The notes under the pieces were generated by a model. It made no database searches. It was not told the DNA's origin and was given only the letters and a program-made list of their open reading frames with translations. A DNA stretch of 36,745 nt from Zygnema cylindricum (lineage: Eukaryota; Streptophyta; Zygnematophyceae; Zygnematales; Zygnemataceae): the NCBI GenBank assembly GCA_037447655.1, contig JBBHKE010001830.1:1-36745 (forward strand). Reading direction: 5' to 3'. Of the stretch, positions 29,801-36,745 are shown piece after piece. Each line of letters starts with the position of its first letter. Within the stretch, counting starts at the first letter, position 1. Made by a program: the position numbers and the translations under genes.

Positions 29801-31378
29801 AGCCTGGGACTTATCCGGGCTTCCTCTGCTTTTATTTGGCTGCCTCGGGTCGAAGGAGAACTGTCAACTTTTGCTGCAGATGTAGAGGGGCAGGCCCCCA
29901 TTGGAGCCGGCCGGAAGGATATATGGAATGACAGCGATTCCCTCCAATCTATCCAGAAGGGCTCTCCTCTATCCCACCTTGCCGGAAGTCAATTGTCCCG
30001 TGTTCAGAACCGAATGGCGGCCTATGAATGGGACCGAGGCATCCTTCTCCGGAAATGGGCCGATGGGACGAGGAAAGTGGTTCCCCCTCCGGCAGATCGA
30101 GAAACGCTCATTGTTCGGCTTCACCAGCAATGCGGGCACTTCGGACAGAAACGAACCACCTCTCTAGTCACAGGGTCGTATTGGTGGCATGGGTTGCGGG
30201 CCCAGGTCAATCGTGTGGTTCAGACGTGCCCTTCCTGTGATCGGGTAAAAGCAGCTTTTGACAAAAAGGGTGGGACTGAGCTTCACTCCCTCCCCATCCG
30301 TGGGATGTTTTACAGATGGTCACTGGATCTGCTAGGACCACTTCCCACTAGCCGGAGGGGGAACCGTTTTGTTCTGGTCATGATTGAACACTTCTCCAAA
30401 TGGATTGAATTGGTGGTTCTTCCCCGAAAGGAGTCCAAAACCATCGCGGACGCATTCTTGCAGAGAGTGTTGTCTCAATTTGGAGCACCAGCCGAAGTTC
30501 TGACGGATCAGGGGTCCGAGTTTGCCGGAGAATTCTCTAACCTTTTGGAGAAGTGCCTCATTGACCACAGGTTAACCAGCCGAGACCACCCCCAAGCCGA
30601 CGGCTTGGCCGAGAGGTGCGTACAGACAGTGAAGCGGTCACTACGGAAATATGCGGTTGAAGAAGATTTGGGGGAGTGGGACACCCGGGTGCCTTGGATT
30701 GCTATGGGGTACAGGTTCAGCAGGCAGGCATCTCTCCACTCCTATAGCCCTTACTTCATTCTCTTCGGCCGACATCCCATCTTACCAGGGGCTGCGTCGG
30801 CTCAGGCGGTTGTTCTTCCGGAGATGGACAACCGGGGTACTGTAGAGAAACTGATTGCCGACCGGGCTAAGGTATTTCAGCGGGAAATACCTCTGGCCAT
30901 GGGCAATTTGCAGGCTGCTCAGCACAGAGATCAACTCTGGTATTCCCAACGACGGAGCGGCAATTATGTTCCCCGGCAACGTCGATTTGTGCCCGGGGAT
31001 TTTGTGTATCGCATGCAACAGAAGAAGGATACTTTGGACATTTCGGCCGGACGGGTGATTCTGAAAGTTGTGGAGGTCTCAAACAAAGGGGTTCTTACCT
31101 TGGAAGGGAAGGATGGCCGCAAAATTAAAGAAAATCAAATCAATGTGGCCCCTTGCCATCTGCGAGGGTTGGAGGATGAACCCACTTTCCACCTCACCTA
31201 TTTTGCAGACCCTCCAGCCTGTTCCTCTGCCTGCCATGTGTCCTCTGTACCCTACCTCCTGTTGGTGTGTGAACGCTGTCACCAGGGGTGGCATGACGGC
31301 TGCCTACCTCTGCATTGGGAGCCCCGCTCTCCACCCGCAAATCCGTGGTTCTGTGGGGACTGCGAGTTTGGTGGCTAA
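26870..31378 (+). CDS. pol: Gypsy Pol polyprotein: DNMT, RT, RNase H, integrase, PHD finger
   Basis: About 1502 residues from the first ATG; the frame is open from 26816, directly after the protease stop. Numbering below counts codon 26861 as 1. Cytosine-5 methyltransferase: about 52-375. A Gly-rich linker follows. RT is about 540-720, with CGDYRMLN at 600-607 and YIDD at 697-700. RNase H has Asp846, Glu888, Asp913 and Asp955. The integrase zinc module has His1088, His1093, Cys1123 and Cys1126, and its core has Asp1156, Asp1216 and Glu1251 (34 residues between the last two, one fewer than usual). The integrase C-terminus has FVPGDFVYR at 1376-1384. A PHD finger occupies 1454-1501. All catalytic residues I can check are present and there is no internal stop, in contrast to the broken gag. 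The product would copy, integrate and possibly methylate the element DNA. Confidence 0.92.
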   Translation: MATLRREVDRSFAAISPGAAKVLRSELPTVPNKGKDFNRQVVSLQIPLSGLRILSLFSGISSDLEAVLKAGYQIETYSAVEIDPDARAVSEYRLQQLHQLYPQQLPVSAMSNSHRTLPQNVDNITESHLEKLGRVDLVVAGWPCQGYSLAGQGQGHQDVRSRTFFQMIRLITGLQERQDTPVGYVLENVHPTDDKRKQVVNSWNQVTKVLGTPIVFDAAQIGSRAHRVRAYWTNLVPLPILQQLLRTQVTDPNITVQQILGPGRMATPVIKADRAPFFCCNKHGYPRRALPTLVSFPNSHAYRKGAPGMIFDSTTATWTAPNIIEREQAMGFQQGTTAAPGVSASKRCSLIGQSMDLNAISWVLKHSLAFSSLQSPKSRTIYLQAPQLLARQATLKLEGGRETRREKFTKFPGTSSVGGSNATPDPGVSLVGGGGVPEQDSLEEVVSSSVLTAEPGTDPQVELTFDISLLGRPPEALAAVEPGKMDWTLGEQLDPQQKARLSKLLEDNGQVFAWSDTDVGIYKGTPFRIDLIDETATVWQKQYPLSFKEKEFITLKVQTLVEAGLVQESTGLHGFASPTVLPPKKDSSGKTVDFRMCGDYRMLNAATVSDRYPMPTPEEIFDSLAGATIYSTLDMKNGFHQIAMEPKHRERTAFWAGSRLYEWLYMPFGLKNAPAKFQRAMDEALRGIDFARCYIDDVIIFSKTFEEHLEHIQIVLRALQAAGLKCHPGKGIFGVQKIIYLGHEVTPGTVGPHMVKVAALDALPPPQDISALRTFLGLANYYRRFIPEFSSHAQPLNQLLRKDQEWQWKEEQQIAFQFLKDSLKQHPVLRMPDHQRPFLLYTDWSRFGLGAVLAQVDDAGAEYVVAYASRSNNRAEGNYSSYHGELLAAVWAIQHFRPYLYGVHFTLITDHQPLKWIMENSKLTGKLARWVLILQEYDFSIIHRAGEIHGNADGLSRNPDPSTRDSTGARHDEDPELSLGLIRASSAFIWLPRVEGELSTFAADVEGQAPIGAGRKDIWNDSDSLQSIQKGSPLSHLAGSQLSRVQNRMAAYEWDRGILLRKWADGTRKVVPPPADRETLIVRLHQQCGHFGQKRTTSLVTGSYWWHGLRAQVNRVVQTCPSCDRVKAAFDKKGGTELHSLPIRGMFYRWSLDLLGPLPTSRRGNRFVLVMIEHFSKWIELVVLPRKESKTIADAFLQRVLSQFGAPAEVLTDQGSEFAGEFSNLLEKCLIDHRLTSRDHPQADGLAERCVQTVKRSLRKYAVEEDLGEWDTRVPWIAMGYRFSRQASLHSYSPYFILFGRHPILPGAASAQAVVLPEMDNRGTVEKLIADRAKVFQREIPLAMGNLQAAQHRDQLWYSQRRSGNYVPRQRRFVPGDFVYRMQQKKDTLDISAGRVILKVVEVSNKGVLTLEGKDGRKIKENQINVAPCHLRGLEDEPTFHLTYFADPPACSSACHVSSVPYLLLVCERCHQGWHDGCLPLHWEPRSPPANPWFCGDCEFGG
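27014..27985 (+). other. Cytosine-5 DNA methyltransferase domain inside Pol
   Basis: Motifs appear in canonical, non-permuted order. Motif I is ILSLFSGISSDLEAVLKAG (from residue 56), binding S-adenosylmethionine. An acidic VEIDPDARA motif II/III lies near 83. Motif IV is AGWPCQGYSLAG, with catalytic Cys147 at 27299-27301. Motif VI is VLENV, with Glu190. Motif VIII is HRVRAYWTNL (229-238). A target-recognition stretch follows (about 245-325), then EREQAMGF (328-335) and a motif X-like LIGQSMDLNAISWVL. Motifs IV-VI resemble bacterial and DNMT1-type enzymes (PCQGYS). The tail, with RxRxYW and an ERxxxMGF segment, resembles DNMT3. Canonical order argues against permuted plant DRM. The domain is compact, with no separate regulatory module. 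It transfers methyl groups to cytosine C5. Confidence 0.9.
31208..31369 (+). other. PHD finger at the Pol C-terminus
   Basis: The zinc ligands read Cys1454-x3-Cys1458, Cys1470-x2-Cys1473, x4-His1478-x2-Cys1481, Cys1498-x2-Cys1501. This is the C4-H-C3 pattern of PHD fingers, with one extra residue in the first pair. The core CERCHQGWHDGC followed by Pro-rich sequence and WFCGDC is very typical. PHD fingers read the histone H3 tail, often lysine-4 methylation state. Here it follows the integrase C-terminal domain, where chromoviruses carry a chromodomain, suggesting a role in choosing insertion sites. A short Cys/Trp-containing tail ends the protein at 31378. Confidence 0.85.
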
Positions 31379-31632
31379 TTTGTCTAATCCTCTTAGTCAC
31401 GTGGGCCTAAGAGGGGGGGGAAATCTGGGGAGAGGGGGGTACAGGGCACCTTTCTTTTTCTCTCCATTCCTCCTTACTATCTATGCATATCCCGGGGGGG
31501 GGGGTAATGAACAGAAATGGGCATTATCACGGATCCGAGGGAGCATCAGCATTTGGGGTGGATTGCAGGTTTCTCATGCACACCTCCTTGGACATATAAC
31601 CTGGACCTCCCGGTTACCAGGCACGCTCGACA
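31308..31632 (+). repeat. Gypsy 3' tail, copy 1 (repeated at 35349-35679)
   Basis: This covers the last pol codons, the stop, the purine tract and about 190 bp after it. It is nearly identical to 35349-35679; most of the length difference lies in G runs (G11 at 31494-31504 versus G15 at 35537-35551). It ends in CGCTCGACA at 31632, where the following DNA changes completely. The end CA and inverted symmetry with TGTCAAGCG at 20612 suggest a true element terminus. Confidence 0.75.
31409..31439 (+). other. Polypurine tract candidate
   Basis: An uninterrupted purine run (AAGAGGGGGGGGAAA), then TC, then another G/A run lie 30 bp after the pol stop. The same tract occurs at 35450-35480. A polypurine tract primes plus-strand DNA synthesis and normally touches the 3' LTR. 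If this is the PPT, the LTR starts near here and includes 31441-31632. Confidence 0.5.
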
Positions 31633-34034
31633 ATTATACGTAACAAACACATTGAACCTTTTGATCAAATCGCAAAAAACCGTTAATAAATTTCCTTCCG
31701 TTTTATTCCATGCATAAAAAAAACAAAAAACTATTACATATAACGCAGTTTGTAGGTTTTTCCCGTTAAATGAGCGGTAAAACAATATTTATCACACTCT
31801 TTGCTGGTATCCGATCTTCTTCACCCACTGGTAGTCCAGACTCTCACCTATGATTACGCTACATACTTGACGTCCCCTTGTTCGAATGCCACGAAGGTAA
31901 AATTTTATGAAATTTCGTCTGTTCGAGCCTATCTGAGCCTATTTGACAGACAGACATGACCGCCTTCTGTCTGCCTTCTTACTCTATCTCGCAGACAGCG
32001 CATTACTCCAAAAAAAAAATACAGACCAAAATCAAATGACATTTTTCACATTCAGCAAAAGCATGATTGCTTTTGTCGAAGTCTGGAGGCGAGGATAGTA
32101 AAAAGCTTGGGAGGGAGGAGGGTAGGATATGGGGAAGCTGCTTCCTCGCGGTTTCGTTTTCAATGTTCCATGGCGTCTTCTTTCAAAAAAAATTGAAGAA
32201 GACGCCCGTACAAATTTCAAACTGAACGCACAAACTTATTGTGACATTCAACGTCTCTTTTCGAAAATGTCCGTACAATTTCGATTATATAACGTATAGC
32301 TTCCGTGGTATTTCTGTTCAGTTCACTGAACAAAAAGTACCAATAAGTACGATGGATATTTCCCGTTTTATTCCGTACATATCCGTAAAAAAATGTACAG
32401 TTACAGTAATTTGTTTACAGGTTTCCGTAAATTTTCAGTTTTTGTTTACAGTATACGTTTTTTTACGATTTTTTCAAAAGTCACGAATTATACGTTTCAA
32501 TCGGAAAAAAGGAAAAATCTCGCAATTTGAACAACTATGATTAGAACTCTATGAAACGTACACACAAAATTTCGGTTCTAATTTGACCCTTAACCCGTTT
32601 CAATGATACCCACTTGTTATTTAGACCCCACGCTGTCACCTAAATACACCCATCGCTATAACTTTTAAAAGATAACTCCAAATAGCGTGATTCATCCGCG
32701 GACGTCTACGAAATATAGTATTCTATAATCATAACACCTAAATACCCCTTTATGAAAAATTTCGATCCGCTATTACTGTTACAGTAAGCAAAAAACGAAA
32801 AAAATTGAAAGTTTTTTACCGTCAATACCATCTAACATTTTTGTACTTTGTACTTTTGGTATCATGGAAGGTATAAGGGAGACTTATCACTAATTTTGTA
32901 CTTATTCCGGTACGGGCGGGTATCTGTAGTTGGGAGATATCGAGTCTCGATTAACTTTTTTGTTCGTAAACGTTTTTCGAGTAACGGTTAACAATTTTAG
33001 AGCGTGACATAACCCGGTCGGGCGTCGGGTACTCACATTTGAAAAAAGAAAGCTGTCGGTTTCAGTTATCTAAAATTTTGACTTTTGCGACCTCTGATCT
33101 CTGGTTACGGCCAGAGGCGGACAAAACTCCCAGCAGTAAATTGAAATCGGTTGTCGATTCTGACCAATGTAGCGACGGCGCGATTAACTTTCGCGCGAGA
33201 TTTAAGAGTGCGACACAAACTTTTTAGTATAAGTTTTTTAAATTCATATTGTATACTTTGGTTCTTAAAGGTACACTACGAGCTGCATTGACATACATGA
33301 CATGATATTCTATATGATATGCAGAAGAAGATGATATTGTATATTGTACACATCGTTATTAGAGCTAAACATTTTTCGGACAATCAAAGCTCTTTTTTTG
33401 TCACATATAATTATGATTTTCAATCGTGACATCACAATAAAAGGTTAGGACTGTTTTATTTCGATCGATCGCCCTCCACAAAGCTAAACTCTTTTGACTG
33501 CCCAAAACATTATCAACTCCAATAATGATGGGAGGTGTACTAGCATATTGTAATACTCTATTATACATGTAGAAGTATAAAAGATATATATCGGTGATGG
33601 CAGTTTATTCGTACCGGACCGATAAATCTGACTTCCTTGGAGTTCGATAACATCGGCTATCCAAATTATCGTTTTAGGAAATTTATCGATGCACCAAAAC
33701 TTTCAACTAAATAGAAAACATTGTTTTTCAAATAAATCTAGGTAGCTGACCTTATAGTACTCTAATTTTGAACTATACATCGTCATCATATTATATATGA
33801 TGTTGATACGTTGTCATATTAACTAAAATCGACCACTTTAATCTACTAACTTCACCAATTATCCCCGGAAAAACTAGGTCAAAAATGCTTAGAACTACCA
33901 ATTCATTTAGAAAAAACAAAACCGGTGATGTGAAAACTAAACGAAAAAGGGTCACCGTTCTATACAAATGGCACGACTTACCGGTCGTATAATGTTTCAC
34001 CCGTGTTGATGGAGCAAATCCTCCCATTTGACTT
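31633..34034. other. AT-rich non-coding stretch with old repeat fragments
   Basis: No gene is supported. From 32555 to 32787 it matches the dispersed repeat at 14113-14340. From 32788 to 33096 it matches the hAT relic (17190-17350) and ends with the terminal repeat TTTTGCGACCTCTG. From 33097 to 34034 I recognise nothing beyond AT-rich DNA. The short open frames (for example 32241-32540) have no domain. Confidence 0.45.
32788..33096 (+). mobile_element. hAT fragment with right terminal repeat
   Basis: 32788-32950 matches 17190-17350 of the hAT relic in the same orientation, including the words TTGTACTTTGTACT and GGAAGGTATAAGGGA. The fragment ends at 33096 with TTTTGCGACCTCTG, the exact inverse of the left end at 17038. 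No left end was found, so the copy is truncated or internally deleted. Confidence 0.55.
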
Positions 34035-34636
34035 CGTAACAACTACTAGACAAAGCCGCTTTCAAGAAACCACAAACCTTGAGAGGAATATGCCCAAAAC
34101 TCGAAACCCAAATCCAAACCCAAACCTTGGGAGCAATTCATAAACCATACTATCTAAAAGGGCAATAGCGCACCACAGCACGCCACAATGCACAGCGGAA
34201 AACACAAGGATCTTCCCGTAGCAACAGTAGGAGCACACAGCACAAACAGACAAAGTTGCGTTTTATTACTTGGACGAGAGTACAATGTTGCGCTCGCTGC
34301 GAAGGTCTACTCGAAGAGTCTATACTCACTAAGCCTACTTCACTATTTAAACTACCCAACTGCTAGTCAACCTAGTACTGTACAACTGTACACGTGGACC
34401 TTCACGGTCAACCGAGATGTGTCCAAACATTCTTCTAGAACTATACCGCTCGATCTAACTTCTACGGCGTTGCTCTGCTGCGCTGCTATATTGCTGCGCT
34501 ACTAAGTTGCTACGCTGCTAAGTTGTTATGCTGCTACGCTACGCTGGTCTGGAATCGCTGCTGCGCTGCTTTGGAATCCCAACTATAGCAGCCTAGCCCT
34601 AGCCACTAAGTACTCAAATCCTGTAACCCTGTTACA
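34035..34636 (-). repeat. LTR of a second retrotransposon, minus strand
   Basis: On the minus strand the sequence begins TGTAACAGGG (34636) and ends GTTACG (34035), a near inverted repeat of LTR type with about 602 bp between. It carries a TATA-like TTTAAATAG near 34350 and, about 85 bp further, AATAAAA at 34261-34267, which fits U3-R-U5 order. A purine-rich CCTTAGTGGGAGGCA lies just upstream on the minus strand (about 34638-34653), as expected for a polypurine tract before a 3' LTR. A GCAGC-rich stretch (34460-34580) recalls the Copia LTR but is not the same sequence. No partner LTR is present in the window. Confidence 0.6.
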
Positions 34637-34681
34637 ATGCCTCCCACTAAGGATTCAGCGTCCCGCTGAACCTTGACTGAC

Positions 34682-35348
34682 TTAGGGAAAATCCAACTGC
34701 CGGAGTATATCGTATGTTTCTTCGCGATACTCCTCGAACTCTTGACGAAGGGCGTCGAGTTGATTTAGGAGTTGCTCACATCCGGTCTCCAGCAACGCAA
34801 TGTGATGACCTGCCGCTGTCAATCGCCTCCGAGTGATTCGCTTCGAACCTTGTCTTCCCCTTCCTCGGGTGCAGCTTCGGGTACGTCGAGTTGCGGCGGA
34901 ATGGTTGCCGCTATAGGCTCCGCGGGGCCAGAATCTGGGGTCCTTTGGGTTCGATCACTGGGGGAACTTCCTCCGCCCCTTCGTCCGCCGGTTCCCACCG
35001 AGGTATTGTCCATAACTTGAAAGACACGTGTTTCCTTGCAGCTCGGGCCCGCTGCAGAGCATTCTTCCGTGCCAGCTTGAGTGCCCGTACCTCAGGGGTG
35101 ACCTCCGCCCTAGAGATGATGTCATGGAGGCGGACATCCCACGAGTGGTAATTACGGAGTAACCCACGAACATCTATCCTGTACCGGTAGTTATCTTCCA
35201 CTACTTCCACAAACGGCATGGTGTGAGGGTTTAGTTGCACATAACCCTTGTGATTGTTCCCCAGGTCCTTTGTCCGCATAAAATTCCACACTGGTTGTGA
35301 CGCTACGTCGGCGGGGATATTGATAGGATCACCAGGCTTTCCTATACG
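34682..35348 (-). pseudogene. Minus-strand retroelement ORF of unknown function, frameshifted
   Basis: On the minus strand an open frame enters from the gypsy tail (about 35348) and runs through VWNFMRTKDLGNNHKGYVQL and a Lys/Arg/Ala-rich stretch to about 34950. Coherent sequence then continues in another frame (PKDPRFWPRGAY, later GRGRQGSKRITRRRL) and ends in a probable coiled coil (LLNQLDALRQEFEEYREE) with a stop at 34682-34684. It lies directly upstream of the purine tract and LTR on the same strand, so it is probably the 3'-most coding part of that second retroelement. I do not recognise the family. The first 31 residues of the annotated open frame are antisense gypsy sequence and do not belong to it. 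Confidence 0.5.
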
Positions 35349-35681
35349 CTCTGCATTGGGAGCCCCGCTCTCCACCCGCAAATCCGTGGTTCTGTGGGGA
35401 CTGCGAGTTTGGTGGCTAATTTGTCTAATCCTCTTAGTCACGTGGGCCTAAGAGGGGGGGGGAAATCTGGGGAGAGGAGGGTACAGGGCACCTTTCTTTT
35501 TCTCTCCATTCCTCCTTACTATCTATGCATATCCCTGGGGGGGGGGGGGGGTAATGAACAGAAATGGGCATTATCACGGATCCGAGGGAGCATCAGCATT
35601 TGGGGTGGATTGCAGGTTTCTCATGCACACCTCCTTGGACATATAACCTGGACCTCCCGGTTACCAGGCACGCTCGACAGC
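35349..35681 (+). repeat. Gypsy 3' tail, copy 2, joined to a 5' end
   Basis: This repeats 31308-31632, including the final PHD codons, the pol stop, the purine tract (35450-35480) and the CGCTCGACA end at 35679. It is followed by GC and then TGTCAAGCG at 35682, the same sequence that starts the main element at 20612. The left border (35349) cuts abruptly into the minus-strand retroelement sequence. Confidence 0.75.
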
Positions 35682-36745
35682 TGTCAAGCGCGTGTGCATC
35701 TTCGGCACATTTGCACTCCCAGGAGTTCCGGGGCTTCATTCCCCTTTGTACAGACTCTAGCGTACGGAGAAGGAAAAGGACGATCAGCCGGATCAGATCT
35801 TTCTATTTTCAGCCTGGAACACTACGCAATTTAGTTCACCTTAAACGGAGGTAGAACTGAGGAGTTAGTCCGGTGCAAAGTGTCTGATCCATTATAGTGT
35901 GTGTTCTATGTAGCTCTAGTTGAGGGATACCTTTGAGAACGGCACGTAACATTTGGGATTATCCCGTAGATCTTACTGTTAGCTGTCAGTATGATGTTAG
36001 TTCAGGCCCAACCACCGGGCAAATCATTTATTACGTTGGGACAAAGTTAGGCGGTTTCACGTCAAGTCAGAACTTTGTTTCATTTTGTGTATTATAGAAG
36101 GAACTGCGGCCGCCAATCCAGCCGAAACCAGTCGTCTATATTTTAGCCCTGAGTGTAGTACAGTCTGTTTTGTCTTATGTCCGGACGATAACAATTGCTG
36201 GCCGCTGATTGGCTTGTAAAATTGCTTTGACTTTGGAACTTGCAGTAGGACAAACTCTGATTGTATAAGACACTTGGGGCCGAAGGAGACAGGTTGCTTT
36301 TCAGTACTGTCTCCTGAGAAAACCCCCAGAGAATTAAAATCAATCTTTTCTGTTGGAGAAAGGTTGCATTGTGTCGTTGACTCTATTGCCATCTTTGTTT
36401 TGGATTGTCCTTTGTGGAGACCGTAGCTCGGGTGGGTAGTTGGCACTATCTCCTTTTTGGGCGGTTTGGACTTTTGCTGTTTGAAACTAAGAAGAGTTTT
36501 GTCGGATCCTTGCGGTGGAACCGGGAGGGTTGAGGGAGACTCATACCTGACTTCGGGGCCATTGGGAGAGGTTTTCTCCTGCTGAGTTTGGTCATCGTTG
36601 CACTCCGGGGTATGTGAATTCGTTTCACCATTATTATTCATTTCTATCTTTAATTACATTCTCTGGGGCAAGGTGATATTGTTTAATCTGAAAAGCCGAT
36701 ATTTGTTATTTCTATATATCTGCGTGGGAGTTATTTGCACACCCT
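35682..36745 (+). repeat. Gypsy 5' terminal region, second copy, truncated by the window edge
   Basis: This matches 20612-21675 at about 97% by eye without reaching the end of similarity. It is either the 3' LTR of the main element or the start of a second gypsy copy lying in tandem. Only sequence to the right can tell: a gag start about 220 bp further would mean a second element, whereas host DNA would mean an LTR. Confidence 0.75.

Larger units (their letters stand above)
20612..31632 (+). mobile_element. Ty3/gypsy-type retroelement carrying a DNA methyltransferase and a PHD finger
   Basis: The order Gag-protease-DNMT-RT-RNase H-integrase-PHD is Ty3/gypsy order (RT before integrase) with two extra domains. 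Gag, protease and pol mostly share one frame. The proposed limits are TG (20612, TGTCAAGCG) and CA (31632, CGCTCGACA), which form short imperfect inverted repeats. The DNA is clearly GC-richer than its surroundings. A matching target duplication was not found (ACCGT on the left, ATTAT on the right). The LTR limits are unresolved: 20612-21675 recurs at 35682-36745, and 31308-31632 recurs at 35349-35679. The element may therefore lack part of one or both LTRs. Confidence 0.85.

Noticed and set aside
34911-35441. 176-codon minus-strand ORF taken as one gene
   Set aside because: Its first 31 codons are antisense to the end of gypsy pol, and the same residues appear antisense at 31194-31400. The frame crosses a recombination junction, so only the part below 35349 belongs together.

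Overview
The window is eukaryotic nuclear DNA made almost entirely of transposable elements and their debris. I see no host protein-coding gene and no tRNA or rRNA gene. Two LTR-retrotransposon classes, hAT and MITE-like DNA transposons, several AT-rich dispersed repeats and nested insertions suggest a large, repeat-rich genome. Ty3/gypsy elements carrying a cytosine-5 DNA methyltransferase (DNMT) have been reported from charophyte (streptophyte) algae (de Mendoza and colleagues, Nature Communications 2018), so a streptophyte alga or relative is the best guess. This is inference; nothing here fixes the species.

Layout, 1-20.6 kb. The left edge holds a reverse-oriented fragment resembling the leader of the Copia element, then AT-rich DNA and a diverged LTR-like repeat. 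A hAT MITE (2531-3416) has a perfect 8-bp target duplication. A 1.65-kb repeat (3417-5069) recurs at 11763-13415, exactly 8346 bp away. Between the two copies lies a decayed Ty1/copia element (5070-10062; gag, protease, integrase, RT and RNase H all recognisable but broken). Its 3' LTR is cut after about 39 bp by an inverted copy of a 1-kb LTR-like repeat, here called F. Two forward F copies lie at 15551-16552 and 18688-19719. Between them is a hAT relic with one terminal repeat and a transposase dimerisation fragment. A CACTA-like inverted-repeat element occupies 19879-20566.

Layout, 20.6-36.7 kb. The main object is an 11-kb Ty3/gypsy element (20612-31632). Gag, protease and pol mostly share one reading frame from 21899 to 31378, with stops and two frame changes confined to the gag-protease part. 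Pol is open for about 1500 codons and encodes, in order, a cytosine-5 DNA methyltransferase, reverse transcriptase, RNase H, integrase and a C-terminal PHD finger. The DNMT sits between protease and RT, and the PHD finger sits where chromoviruses carry a chromodomain. One polyprotein therefore combines a DNA-methylating enzyme with a likely histone reader.

The right end is rearranged. The last 325 bp of the gypsy element recur at 35349-35679 after 3.7 kb of other DNA. That DNA includes a minus-strand LTR (34035-34636) and a frameshifted minus-strand ORF. The second gypsy tail runs into a repeat of the element's 5' end (35682 to the window edge) through a near-palindromic junction resembling an LTR-LTR joint. 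All identities are estimates by eye.
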